Of a stretch of 64,000 nucleotides of DNA, positions 46,676 through 56,357 are shown piece by piece. The notes beneath the pieces were generated by a model. That model saw nothing but the letters and a program-made list of their open reading frames with translations, did no database searches and was not told the origin of the DNA. The number at the start of each line of letters is the position of its first letter. Positions within the stretch are counted from its first letter, which is position 1. Origin of the DNA: JACKII01 sp963807085 (GTDB taxonomy: Bacteria > Pseudomonadota > Alphaproteobacteria > Bin95); assembly GCA_963807085.1 (NCBI GenBank), contig CAWEBB010000020.1, forward strand, positions 62,001 to 126,000, written 5' to 3'. The translations under genes and the position numbers were made by a program.

Positions 46676-47857
46676 CTGTAAAACTCGGCACTTGATCTGA
46701 CGGACAGGCTACTCAGCAATGCTGAGAGCGGGTTTGTAGCTGTCAGATAAATCCGGCGTTCGGATGGTCTTTTCAACAGCGATGTGCAGCGTTTCCCGGA
46801 AGGTTTGCATGGGTGTCTTGCCATAGCAATACCTCCCAGAGTGTGGCCGTTGTTCGTTGTATTTTGCTAGCCAATAATCCAGGTCTGTCTGGAGTTCCTC
46901 AACAGAGCGGTAAAGTTTCTTGCGGAAGGCGATGTCGTAGAACTCATCCTTGATGGTCCGGTGGAAGCGCTCGCAAATACCGTTGGTCTGCGGGCTGTTC
47001 GCCTTGGTCCGCGTGTGGTCGATGTCCTCGACGGCCAGGTAGAGCTGATAGGCGTGGTTTTCGACCTTGCCGCAATACTCGGTGCCGCGGTCGGTCAGGA
47101 TGCGTAGCAGGGCGATACCATGCTCGGCGTAGAACGGGATCACCCGGTCGTTCAGCAGATCGGCCGCCGTGATCGCCGTCTTTTCCGTATAAAGCTTGGC
47201 CTGAGCGGTGCGGGCGTAGGTGTCGATGAAGGTCTGCTGATAGATCCGCCCAACGCCCTTCATCGTGCCGACATAGTAGGTGTCCTGGCTACCAAGGAAG
47301 CCCGGATGGTCGCTCTCGATCTCGCCGTGGGCTGCCCGTTTCTGCTTGGCCTTTTCCAGCGCCGCCAATTGCTCTTCGGTCAGGAGAATGCCTTCCTGGG
47401 CCGAGCGGGCCTCCAGCGCCTTCAGCCTTTTCTTCATCGTCTCCAGGTCATGGCGCAGCCAGATCGAACGCACGCCGGACGATGAGACCATCACGCCCTT
47501 CTGCTGCAGTTCCCAGGACGCCCGCTTCTGGCCCAGCGCCGGGTTCTCGATGGCCAGATCAACGACGGCTTTCTCCACGTGCTCGGGCACCCGGTTCTTC
47601 AGCAGCGGCTTGCGGCGCGAGAGATCAATCAGCGCTTCGGCCCCGCCCTGCTCATAAAGATCGCGGAACCGGTAAAAGCTGTCCCGCGAGTACCCCATCA
47701 CCTTACAGGCCTGGCTGACGCTGCCGAGCTGCTTGGCTAGCTCCAACAGCCCCAACTTTGGTTTGATGATCTTATCTTGAATGCTGGTCATGGATCGACA
47801 CTCCTCATTTGCGCTCCAGTGGAGCAAGAGTGGCAGATCAAGTCACGTGCTTTACAG
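46676..47857 (-). mobile_element. IS481-family insertion sequence
   Basis: Inverted ends: CTGTAAAACTCGGCACTTGA at 46676 and, read on the minus strand from 47857, CTGTAAAGCACGTGACTTGA. Both continue as TCTG. A single intact transposase gene fills the element. On its right it interrupts the IS3 orfB. The left flank is not the matching rest of IS3, so a deletion accompanied or followed insertion. Confidence 0.8.
46709..47791 (-). CDS. IS481-family transposase, intact
   Basis: A 360-residue DDE transposase with no frame damage. HTH part: LGLLELAKQLGSVSQACKVM and GYSRDSFYRFRDLYEQGG. The rve integrase core includes ESDHPGFLGSQDTYYVGTMK, RILTDRGTEYCGKVENHAYQ with the second Asp, and SPQTNGICERFHRTIKDEFY with the Glu. 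The ATG at 47791 (MTSIQDKIIKPK) has AGGAG ten bases upstream. It is the only insertion sequence in the cluster that could still be active. Confidence 0.9.
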   Translation of the reverse strand: MTSIQDKIIKPKLGLLELAKQLGSVSQACKVMGYSRDSFYRFRDLYEQGGAEALIDLSRRKPLLKNRVPEHVEKAVVDLAIENPALGQKRASWELQQKGVMVSSSGVRSIWLRHDLETMKKRLKALEARSAQEGILLTEEQLAALEKAKQKRAAHGEIESDHPGFLGSQDTYYVGTMKGVGRIYQQTFIDTYARTAQAKLYTEKTAITAADLLNDRVIPFYAEHGIALLRILTDRGTEYCGKVENHAYQLYLAVEDIDHTRTKANSPQTNGICERFHRTIKDEFYDIAFRKKLYRSVEELQTDLDYWLAKYNEQRPHSGRYCYGKTPMQTFRETLHIAVEKTIRTPDLSDSYKPALSIAE

Positions 47858-48543
47858 CTCATCTTCTGGGCCTCGATGTATTCCGCCAGTTCGCCAGCGA
47901 TGTAGCTGGGACCATTATCGCTGAGCAGCCTGGGCTTGTGCAGCACCGTGGCATGATCGCAGCCCGAGGCCTTGAGGGCGAGGTCCAGCGTGTCGGTCAC
48001 GTCCTCGGCCCGCATGTTGGTGCACCGCTTCCAAGCGATGATGTAGCGCGAGTAATCGTCGAGCACGGTCGACAGATACATCCACCCCCACCCGATGATC
48101 TTGAAGTAGGTGAAGTCGGTCTGCCACATCTCGTTCGGTCGCGTGGTCTTTGTGTGGAACTGATCGGCAGCCTTGATCACGACATAGGCCGGGCTGGTGA
48201 TCAGATCGTGGGCCTTCAACAGGCGGTAAACCGTGGCTTCGGACACGAAGTAGCGCTTCTCGTCGGTAAAGCGCACCGCCAGTTCGCGCGGTGATAGCTC
48301 GCTGTAATCCAGCGCCATCTCGACGATCTGGTCCTGGATATCGTCGCCGATGCGGTTCCACACCCGACTTGGTGCCGAGGGCCGATCCTCCAGCGCCTCA
48401 GGCCCGCCCTCGAGATAGCGGTCATACCAGCGATAAAACGTGCGGCGCGCGATGCCGAGCTGGCCCAGCGTGCGTTTTGCAGGCAGGTGCGACTGCTCGA
48501 CGATCCTGATGATCTCGAGCTTTTCAGATGCGGGGTATCTCAT
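47858..48543 (-). pseudogene. IS3-family orfB transposase, 3' end lost
   Basis: The IS3 orfB product to EYIEAQKMS is in frame from ATG 48543: MRYPASEKLEIIRIVEQSHL, AVRFTDEKRYFVSEATVYRL, and the rve start EMWQTDFTYFKIIGWGWMYL and LLSDNGPSYIAGELAEYIEA. The IS481 right end then begins. The usual end (HVRGAPxHPQTQGKIERWHQ and on, with the catalytic Glu) is missing on the far side too. The gene cannot give active transposase. Its start overlaps the orfA stop. Confidence 0.85.
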
Positions 48544-48926
48544 TCGTCGTCGCCCCCATCCGCAATCATGCTTTTCTTAAGCAGACGGTTCTCGAGCGTC
48601 AGGTCGGCAACGCATTCCTTCAGGGCTCGGGCCTCCCGGCGCAGATCCTGGACCTCGCCGGTGGTCGCGGCACGGGCAGTGTCGCCGGCCAGGCGGCGCT
48701 TCCCGGCCTCCATGAACTCCTTCGACCAAGTGTAGTACAGGCTCTGGGCAATGCCTTCCTTGCGGCATAGCTCGGCAATGCTGTCGTCACCGCGCAGGCC
48801 GTCCAGCACGATGCGGATCTTGTCCTCTGCCGAAAAATGGCGGCGGGTTGCGCGCCGGATGTCTTTCACTACCCGCTCAGCAGGGGCCTTCACCGGCGAT
48901 CTTCTCGAGGAGGATTGGGTCTTCAT
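48540..48926 (-). CDS. IS3-family orfA (HTH) protein
   Basis: A 128-residue DNA-binding subunit. RHFSAEDKIRIVLDGLRGDD and SIAELCRKEGIAQSLYYTWS are the HTH_Tnp_1 motif. A leucine-zipper coiled coil (EVQDLRREARALKECVADLT, about 90-115) follows. The ATG at 48926 (MKTQSSSRRSP) is preferred. The IS3 right end is near 48982, at TGAGGTTGTGAATTAAGG read on the minus strand. Confidence 0.8.
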   Translation of the reverse strand: MKTQSSSRRSPVKAPAERVVKDIRRATRRHFSAEDKIRIVLDGLRGDDSIAELCRKEGIAQSLYYTWSKEFMEAGKRRLAGDTARAATTGEVQDLRREARALKECVADLTLENRLLKKSMIADGGDDE

Positions 48927-48982
48927 CTTCGTTCCTTCGTCACTACGACGAAGCCCCAATCCTCCTTAATTCACAACCTCAA

Positions 48983-49432
48983 ATTTGTGCCATAGGTGCT
49001 GACGGGGAACACGCCATCGACCGGCGCTACGGCTTCATCCGGGAATGCGCTGTGACATCGGCTGCGGAAGCGGACGGGAACATGCTCCGGCGGCTAGTGA
49101 CGACGGCCAACACCTCTTCGGAGGTTTGGGCCGACACCGCCTATCGCTCGCGGCAAAACGAGGAATGGATGGCTGCCAGGATGCTGACCAGTTGCATCCA
49201 TCGCCGCAAGCCCAATGGAAAGCCGCTGTCGAAGGCGACGGCGCGAGCCAATGCCAGGAAGTCATCCGTGCGGGCGCGCATCCAACATGTCTTTGCCCAT
49301 CAAAAGACGCGCGTTGGCCTGTTCATCCGCACCATCGGCCTGGCGCGGGCCGAGGCGAAACTGACGCTTGCCAACCTCGCCTACAACTTCGACCGCCTCG
49401 TCTTCCACGAACGCCGTGCTGTAATGGCATAA
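48983..49432 (+). pseudogene. IS5-family transposase, C-terminal remnant
   Basis: Only the last 145 residues of a DDE transposase survive: AIDRRYGFIRECAVTSAAEA, WADTAYRSRQNEEWMAARML, and the Y-(2)-R-(3)-E region RARIQHVFAHQKTRVGLFIR and LANLAYNFDRLVFHERRAVM. The N-terminal part and start are absent, replaced by the IS3 end. The right IS5 inverted repeat is at 49555-49565. Confidence 0.82.
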
Positions 49433-49756
49433 GTCTGTCCGGAAACAGCGCAATCAGCCCCAAAAGCCCCTATCAAAATCGCTAAACCCACCCAAACACG
49501 ACGAACCAGCCGCTATTTCCAGTACAATGACCAAAACAAACCAACGCTAGAACTGGTTAATGCGGGTGCCCAGCTTGCTTGCGGCGATTTTAAGCTGCCG
49601 CTTCACCCTGAGCCTGTCGAAGGGCGAAGTGCCACGATGAAAGATACCGTTCGACAAACTCAAGGGTCAGGGAAAGGTCCAGGGACAAGACCCGATGCGG
49701 GTACCGGTCTGCCTGGGCGTCATTGCTTCTCCCCGACCTGATGGGGGCCGTTTGCC
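49433..49756. other. intergenic stretch with IS5 end and dispersed repeats
   Basis: The stretch holds the right IS5 terminus, then CTTCACCCTGAGCCTGTCGA and its facing partial copy CGTTCGACAAACTCAAGGGT at about 49600-49660. CGTCATTGC with CCCCGACCTGATGGGGG at about 49718-49747 matches the repeat near 635. No gene is seen. It abuts the end of oppF. Confidence 0.6.
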
Positions 49757-50691
49757 TCAGTCGTTCAGCGCCACCAGATGGCCCGGCTCGATCTCTTTCA
49801 TCTCGACCGGCGGCGGTTCATAGCCGGGCGGCTTTACCGGTGAGGGAATTTCGTCTGTATTCAGAGTCCGGTCGGTGCGCCGCAGCACAGGGTCGGCAAT
49901 CGGAACCGCCTTTAGCAGCTTCTGCGTATAGGCATGTTGCGGGTTTTCGAACACCTGCCGCCGGGTGCCCAGTTCCACCAGCCGGCCCAGATACATTACG
50001 GCGACCCGGTGACTGATGCGCTCGACCACGGCCATGTCGTGGCTGATGAACAGATAGGCGATGCCGAATTCTTCCTGAAGGTCCATCATCAGGTTGATCA
50101 CCTGGGCCTTGATGGTCACGTCGAGCGCGGAAACGGCCTCGTCGGCAACGATCAGCTTCGGCTCCAGGCCCAGCGCACGGGCAATGCAGACCCGCTGACG
50201 CTGACCGCCGGAAAACTCATGCGGGTAGCGGCTGGCGTGTTCCGGCAGCAGGCCGACGCGCACCAACAGGTCCGCCACCTTGTCCCGCAGGTCCTTGCCT
50301 TTATAGAGGCCATGAATGCGCATCGGCTCGGCGATGGCGTCGCCGGCGGTCATGCGCGGGTTGAGGCTCGCGAACGGATCCTGAAAGATCATCTGCATTT
50401 CGCGGCGCAGGGGGCGCATGTCCCGCGCCTTCAGGTGGGTAATGTCCTGATTCTCGAACCAAACACTGCCACGGGTGATCGGAACCAGTTTCAGAATGGA
50501 ACGGCCGGTCGTGGACTTGCCGCAGCCGAACTCGCCGACCACCGCCAGCGTTTCGCTGGGGTCGATATGGAACGTGATATCGTCCACCGCATGCACGCGT
50601 CCGCTCAGGCCGCCGAACACGCCGGAGCGGATGTCAAAACGGGTGATCAGGTTTTCGACCTTCAGCAGCGGCTCGGTATGGCCATTGGTGC

Positions 50692-50695
<4 letters not shown>
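49757..50695 (-). CDS. oligopeptide/dipeptide ABC transporter ATP-binding protein OppF
   Basis: A 312-residue ATPase of the OppF/DppF type. Walker A is GEFGCGKST (Phe replaces the usual Ser in GESGCGKST), Q-loop MQMIFQDPFASLNPRMT, signature FSGGQRQRVCIARAL, Walker B LIVADEAVSALDVTIKAQV and the oligopeptide C-terminal ENPQHAYTQKLLKAVP. It overlaps the oppD stop by four bases (ATGA). The substrate-binding and permease genes that would complete the importer are not beside it; an insertion-sequence cluster follows. Confidence 0.93.
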
Positions 50696-51738
<1,043 letters not shown>

Positions 51739-51784
51739 GTTAGGTTGTTAGCGGCCCCTCTAGCGGCCAGTTTGACGAAAACAG

Positions 51785-52810
51785 TTACGCGGCTTGGGCA
51801 TCCTGCGTCAAGGCGAACGCATCGGCCAGCAACTCATACGAGCGACAGCGGGCGCGGAAGTCGTGCGTGATCGTCAGGATCACCACCTCGCCCACGCCGT
51901 ATTGCAGCGCCAGTTCCTCGAGTTGGTTTTTGCAGTGCACCGGGTCGCCGACAATCTGCTGTCTGCGGGACTGGGCGATGCGGCCGCGCTCCCAGTCGCC
52001 GATATCCGCCAGCACCGCGTCGGCCTCCTCGGGCGTTGGGAAGGGCTGAAAGATGCCGCGGTCGATGCGCAGCCGCCAGACGTCCCGGCCCTTCGCCAGC
52101 TCTTCGGCCTGCTCGGCGGTTTCGGCGCAGATCACATGCACGCCCAGGCTGCCCGTCGGCTGCGGATAAGCCTCAGAGGGGCGATAGTTCTCCTGAAACG
52201 CCTCCATCACCTTCGCGCCGACCCCGCCCGCGATGAAGTGGGCAAAGCAGAAGGGCATCCCCAGTACAGCGGCGACCGTCGCCGAATAATCCGATGAACC
52301 CAGGAGCCACATCTCGGGAATGTTTTCCGGCCGGGGCACGACATGCACGCGGGCGAATGGGTGACCCTCCGGCAAGGAGTCCCGCAAATAAGCCTCCAGT
52401 TCCTGCACCTGGCGCGGGAAGTTGTCGACATTGCGCATGCCGCCTTCGGGCGCCAGCGCCGCCGCCGTCAACTGATCAGAGCCGGGCGCCCGGCCAAGTC
52501 CCAGGTCGATCCGGCCGGGGTAGAGCGCCTCCAGCACCGCAAATTGCTCCGCTACCTTGTAGGGGGAGTAGTGCGGCAGCATCACGCCGCCGGAGCCGAC
52601 GCGGATGCGCCGGGTTTCATTGGCGACGCGCGCGATCATGATTTCGGGCGCGGCGCACGCTAGACCCTGGCTGTTGTGATGTTCGGCGAACCAATAGCGG
52701 TGATAGCCGAGCCGGTCGGTCACTTTCGCCAGTTGGATGCTCTCGTGGAGAGCATCGGCATGGCTACGGCCGGAGGCGATCGGCGATTGGTCGAGAACGG
52801 AAAGAATCAT
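51785..52810 (-). CDS. LLM-class (luciferase-like) flavin oxidoreductase
   Basis: A 341-residue TIM-barrel protein of the bacterial luciferase-like MsnO8/YhbW type. MILSVLDQSPIASGRSHADA and LGYHRYWFAEHHNSQGLACA are the start and active-site motifs, IRVGSGGVMLPHYSPYKVAE and RIDLGLGRAPGSDQLT bind flavin. PEMWLLGSSDYSATVAAVLG follows. The ATG at 52810 is chosen. Substrate unknown. It is divergent from an SDR gene over about 110 bases. Confidence 0.9.
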   Translation of the reverse strand: MILSVLDQSPIASGRSHADALHESIQLAKVTDRLGYHRYWFAEHHNSQGLACAAPEIMIARVANETRRIRVGSGGVMLPHYSPYKVAEQFAVLEALYPGRIDLGLGRAPGSDQLTAAALAPEGGMRNVDNFPRQVQELEAYLRDSLPEGHPFARVHVVPRPENIPEMWLLGSSDYSATVAAVLGMPFCFAHFIAGGVGAKVMEAFQENYRPSEAYPQPTGSLGVHVICAETAEQAEELAKGRDVWRLRIDRGIFQPFPTPEEADAVLADIGDWERGRIAQSRRQQIVGDPVHCKNQLEELALQYGVGEVVILTITHDFRARCRSYELLADAFALTQDAQAA

Positions 52811-52920
52811 CGAACGGTTCCATTTTGAGCTTGATCGTTGTAGGCCGCCGCAACCCCCGTTGGCGCAGAGGCCTACCTCGCTTAAGATGAGTATAGCGAA
52901 TTCAGGCTCCGGAGCTAAGC

Positions 52921-53676
52921 ATGACTCTTTCCCTCGACGGCAAAGGCGCAATCGTCACTGGCGGCAGCCGCGGCATCGGCTTCGCCATCGCCCAGGCGTT
53001 CGCCAGGCATGGCGCTTCGGTCTCGCTGTGTGCGAGGGGGGCAGAGGGCGTGGAAAAGGCGGTGGCCGCGCTGCGCGAACATGGTGGCAAAGTGCATGGC
53101 GAGGTCTGCGACCTATCCGACAAGGCGCAGATCGACACCTATATCGACGACGCGAATGACGCCATTGGCGGCGCGAACGTGCTGGTCTGCAATGCCTCGG
53201 GCTTTGGCCGCAGCGACGACGAGGAAGGCTGGGCCGCCGGCCTGAACATCGACATCATGGCAAGCGTCCGGGCGAGCCACGCCGCCGCCCCCCTGATCGC
53301 AGCCAATGGTGGCGGCTCGATCATCCATATCTCCACCATCTCCGCATTCGGCGCGAGCAAGCGCACGCCGCCCTATGCGGCGGTCAAGGCCGCGCTGAAC
53401 AACTATGCACTCAGCCAAGCCGCGATGCTGGCCAAGGACCATATCCGGGTGAATGCAATCTGCCCCGGCTCCATCGAGTTCGAGGGCGGGGTCTGGGATA
53501 TCGCCCGGCAGCAGAACCGATCACTCTATGACGGCATCCTTGCCTCCATTCCGCACGGTCGCATGGGCGAGCCCGAAGACGTGGCCGACGTCGCGCTGTT
53601 TCTGGCGAGCGATATGGCCCGCTGGGTGACGGGCGCTATCATTCCGGTCGATGGCGGCCAGTCGCTGGGCGGATAG
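52921..53676 (+). CDS. short-chain dehydrogenase/reductase
   Basis: A 251-residue classical SDR. Cofactor motif TGGSRGIGFAIAQAF, NASG in VLVCNASGFG (NNAG position), catalytic Ser in IHISTISAFGAS, and YAAVKAALNNYALSQ with the Tyr-x3-Lys pair. The C-terminus RWVTGAIIPVDGGQSLGG is typical. Substrate cannot be told. It precedes gpsA by 26 bases on the same strand. Confidence 0.93.
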   Translation: MTLSLDGKGAIVTGGSRGIGFAIAQAFARHGASVSLCARGAEGVEKAVAALREHGGKVHGEVCDLSDKAQIDTYIDDANDAIGGANVLVCNASGFGRSDDEEGWAAGLNIDIMASVRASHAAAPLIAANGGGSIIHISTISAFGASKRTPPYAAVKAALNNYALSQAAMLAKDHIRVNAICPGSIEFEGGVWDIARQQNRSLYDGILASIPHGRMGEPEDVADVALFLASDMARWVTGAIIPVDGGQSLGG

Positions 53677-53702
53677 CAGTCTCGCATCTACAGGATATTT
53701 AC

Positions 53703-54701
53703 ATGACCTATGAACGCATCGGAGTGATCGGCGCGGGCGCCTGGGGAACGGCCCTGGCGCTGGTCGCCGCGCGGGCCGGGCGCGACGTGACCCTCTGGGC
53801 GCGTAGCAGCACTCATGCGGCGCGGATGGCGGGCGAGCGCGAGAACGCACACTATCTGCCAGGGATCCGATTGCCGGACGCGATCACGCCGACCAGCGAA
53901 TGCGAAGCCCTGGACGACGCTGACGCCGTGCTCCTGGTGACACCGGCGCAGACGTTGCGCGTTGTGGCCGGCCAGTTCGCGGAGATCCTGCCGGACCTGT
54001 GCCCGGCGGTGATTTGCGCGAAGGGGATCGAGTTTGAGACCGGCCTGCTGATGAGCGAGATTCTGGCCGATGTCATGCCTCGTCAGCGGATAGCCGTTCT
54101 ATCCGGGCCGACCTTCGCCGCAGAGGTGGCTCGCGGCCTGCCGACGGCAGTCACGCTGGCCTGCGAGCAGATGGCCGTCGCGATGGAGCTCACCGAAAGC
54201 CTCGCCGCGCCGTTTTTCCGCCCCTATGCCAGCGGAGACGTGATCGGCGTTGAAATCGCGGGCGCGCTGAAAAACGTGATGGCCATCGCCTGTGGCGTGG
54301 CGCGAGGGCGGGGACTGGGCGAGAACGCCCGCGCCTCGCTGATCACGCGCGGGCTCGCGGAATTGCAGCGCCTGGTGGTGGCCAAGGGCGGCATGGGGCC
54401 GACGCTGATGGGGTTGAGCGGTGTCGGCGACCTGACGCTGACCTGCTCGACCGAACAGTCCCGCAACTTCGCCTTCGGCGTTAAGATCGGCGGCGGCATG
54501 CCGGTGGCGGAGGCAAAGTCGCGCAAGGACGTGGTGGTCGAGGGCGTGCATACGGCGCGGGCGGTGCCGGACCTGGCGCATTCGCTGGGCATCGAGCTGC
54601 CGATCTGCGAGGCGGTCACCCGGGTGCTGCACGAGGACAGCGACATCGACCAGGCGATGACGGAACTCCTGTCGCGGCCGCTCAAAAGCGAAAACTCTTA
54701 G
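53703..54701 (+). CDS. gpsA: NAD(P)-dependent glycerol-3-phosphate dehydrogenase
   Basis: A 332-residue enzyme supplying sn-glycerol-3-phosphate for phospholipids. IGVIGAGAWGTALALVAARA is the cofactor motif; AVLSGPTFAAEVARGLPTAV, VEIAGALKNVMAIACGVARG (catalytic Lys), and LSGVGDLTLTCSTEQSRNFA are conserved. Its stop overlaps the end of the SMR gene on the other strand by four bases. Complete and undamaged. Confidence 0.96.
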   Translation: MTYERIGVIGAGAWGTALALVAARAGRDVTLWARSSTHAARMAGERENAHYLPGIRLPDAITPTSECEALDDADAVLLVTPAQTLRVVAGQFAEILPDLCPAVICAKGIEFETGLLMSEILADVMPRQRIAVLSGPTFAAEVARGLPTAVTLACEQMAVAMELTESLAAPFFRPYASGDVIGVEIAGALKNVMAIACGVARGRGLGENARASLITRGLAELQRLVVAKGGMGPTLMGLSGVGDLTLTCSTEQSRNFAFGVKIGGGMPVAEAKSRKDVVVEGVHTARAVPDLAHSLGIELPICEAVTRVLHEDSDIDQAMTELLSRPLKSENS

Positions 54702-55027
54702 GATTGCTGGTCGCTGATCAGCTTCAGCCCGACCGTGCCGACGGCGATCATGCCGAGAAAGACCAGCTTCAGCGCGCTCATCGGTTCCTTGAACCATAGA
54801 ACACCGACCAGCACGATCAGCGCCATTCCGGCACCGGCCCAAATGGCGTAGGCGATGGTGAAGGGGATGCTCTTGAAGGCGAGCGACAGTGCCCAGAAAC
54901 AGATGCCGTAGCTCAGCATTGCGCCCGTGAAGATGAAAGGCTTGTCCGTAGGACCGCCCGACATCTTCAGCAGGGTCGTGGCGACCACTTCCAGCACCAC
55001 GGTGACGGCGAGTAAGAGCCAAGCCAA
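54698..55027 (-). CDS. small multidrug resistance (SMR/EmrE-type) transporter
   Basis: A 109-residue protein with four membrane helices. LLLAVTVVLEVVATTLLKMS carries the essential Glu (LEVVA), GICFWALSLAFKSIPFTIAY and AIWAGAGMALIVLVGVLWFK are the conserved helices 2 and 3. Works as a dimer exchanging protons for cationic drugs or guanidinium. It begins 10 bases after the ftsY stop, so it is probably the last gene of the dapF-mtaB-ftsY transcript. Confidence 0.92.
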   Translation of the reverse strand: MAWLLLAVTVVLEVVATTLLKMSGGPTDKPFIFTGAMLSYGICFWALSLAFKSIPFTIAYAIWAGAGMALIVLVGVLWFKEPMSALKLVFLGMIAVGTVGLKLISDQQS

Positions 55028-55037
55028 TCGGCGAACC

Positions 55038-56351
55038 CTACCAGCGCAGACGACCGAACAGCCGCCGCTTGCGTGGGAACTCGTCCTTTGGCTGGTCGTC
55101 TGCGGGTGTTTTGTCCTCGGCCGGCTCTTCCGCGGACAACTCTTCCTCGGCCGGCTCGTCCTCGGCCGGCTCGTCCGGCGATCCTGCGTCTTTGACCTCT
55201 GACGGCTCGGATACCGGCTCGTCCTGCCGGTCCGCCATGGCCTGCTCGGCTTCCGTCTGCGGTTCCCATGGTTCCGCTGCTTCGGGAACCTCGGGCTCAG
55301 TCGTCACCGACGCAATTTCTTCGCGTTCGGTCTCCAGAACGTCCGGCGCCGGGTCTTCGGGCAGTTGATCCACGGCGAGCGCCACAGGTTCCATCGGCTC
55401 GGCCTTTTCATCCGCGTTCAGGCCCATCAGCGAGCGGGCAAAGTCCTCGGGTGCGAACGGGCGCATGTCGTCCGCCGTCTCGCCGACGCCGATGGCGTGG
55501 ACAGGCAAACCGAATTTCTCCGCCAGCGCCACCAGCACGCCGCCGCGCGCGGTGCCGTCCAGCTTGGTCACGATCAGGCCGGTGATGTTCACCATTTCGC
55601 GGAAAGTCTCGACCTGGGCGTGCGCGTTCTGGCCGGTGGTGGCGTCGAGGATCAGCACGGTGTCGTGCGGCGCCTGCGGATCGAGTTTCTTGATAACTCG
55701 GGCGATCTTTTGCAGCTCGGCCATCAGATTGTCTTTGTTGTGCAGACGGCCGGCGGTGTCGATCAGCAGCACGTCGGCGCTGCTTTTCCGCGCCTGCTCC
55801 AGCGCACCGAAGGCCAGGCCCGCCGCATCCGCCCCGTGCTTGCCCGAGACGAACTGCGAGCCGGTGCGCTCGCTCCAGATCTGCAACTGCTCGACGGCGG
55901 CGGCCCGGAAGGTATCGCCCGCGGCCATCATTACGGATTTGCCTTCGGCCCGGAACTGCTGGGCAAGCTTGCCGATGGTCGTGGTCTTGCCGGTGCCGTT
56001 AACGCCGACCACCAGGATCACGTGGGGCTTGTTGGCCGCATTGAGCTCTAGCGGGTGCGCTACGGGCTCCAGCATGGCCGCAATGTCTTCGGCGAAGGCC
56101 TCGCGCACCTCCCGGTCCGTCACTTCCTTGTCGAATTTCTCCCGCGCCAGGTTGGCGGTCAGCTTGGCGGCGGTGGCGGGGCCGAGGTCCGCCATGATGA
56201 GGACGTCTTCCAATTCCTCCAACGCCTCGTCATCCAGCCGGCGGCGGGTGGCAAACACGCCGGTAATGCTGGAGGTCAGCCGCTCCGTCGAGCGGGAGAG
56301 CCCGGCTCTCAGGCGGCCGAAAAAGCCGCGGCGCTTCTGTTCGTCAGCCAT
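55038..56351 (-). CDS. ftsY: signal recognition particle receptor FtsY with C-terminal acidic tail
   Basis: A 437-residue SRP receptor GTPase. A short N-terminal basic amphipathic stretch (KRRGFFGRLRAGLSRS) leads directly into the NG domain: P-loop GVNGTGKTT at about 116-124, DTFRAAAVEQL, LLIDTAGRL, TKLDGTARGG and AIGVGETADDMRPF. The NG domain ends near 311. The remaining 126 residues are an acidic, Glu/Pro/Ala-rich tail that ends RKRRLFGRLRW, echoing the N-terminal motif. In E. coli the acidic region is N-terminal. Codon use does not change in the tail, so it is coding. Confidence 0.95.
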   Translation of the reverse strand: MADEQKRRGFFGRLRAGLSRSTERLTSSITGVFATRRRLDDEALEELEDVLIMADLGPATAAKLTANLAREKFDKEVTDREVREAFAEDIAAMLEPVAHPLELNAANKPHVILVVGVNGTGKTTTIGKLAQQFRAEGKSVMMAAGDTFRAAAVEQLQIWSERTGSQFVSGKHGADAAGLAFGALEQARKSSADVLLIDTAGRLHNKDNLMAELQKIARVIKKLDPQAPHDTVLILDATTGQNAHAQVETFREMVNITGLIVTKLDGTARGGVLVALAEKFGLPVHAIGVGETADDMRPFAPEDFARSLMGLNADEKAEPMEPVALAVDQLPEDPAPDVLETEREEIASVTTEPEVPEAAEPWEPQTEAEQAMADRQDEPVSEPSEVKDAGSPDEPAEDEPAEEELSAEEPAEDKTPADDQPKDEFPRKRRLFGRLRW

Positions 56352-56357
56352 AGTTGG

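Larger units (their letters stand above)
45560..49565. mobile_element. composite cluster of broken insertion sequences
   Basis: A 4 kb block between rodZ and oppF is bounded by the inverted 11-mers CCGCATTAACC (45560-45570) and GGTTAATGCGG (49555-49565), probably the two ends of an original IS5-type element. Inside, in order: an IS110 gene cut at its 3' end, an IS21-like terminus, a 16-base palindrome, a complete IS481, an IS3 lacking its end, and the last part of an IS5 transposase. No cargo gene is visible. Confidence 0.7.

Noticed and set aside
46494..46676. Minus-strand frame (LHHLREKRAVDQFTDK) considered as the missing end of the IS3 orfB
   Set aside because: It lacks the expected PQTQGKIERWHQ region, contains half of the 16-base palindrome and runs into the IS21-like end; it is not the IS3 continuation.
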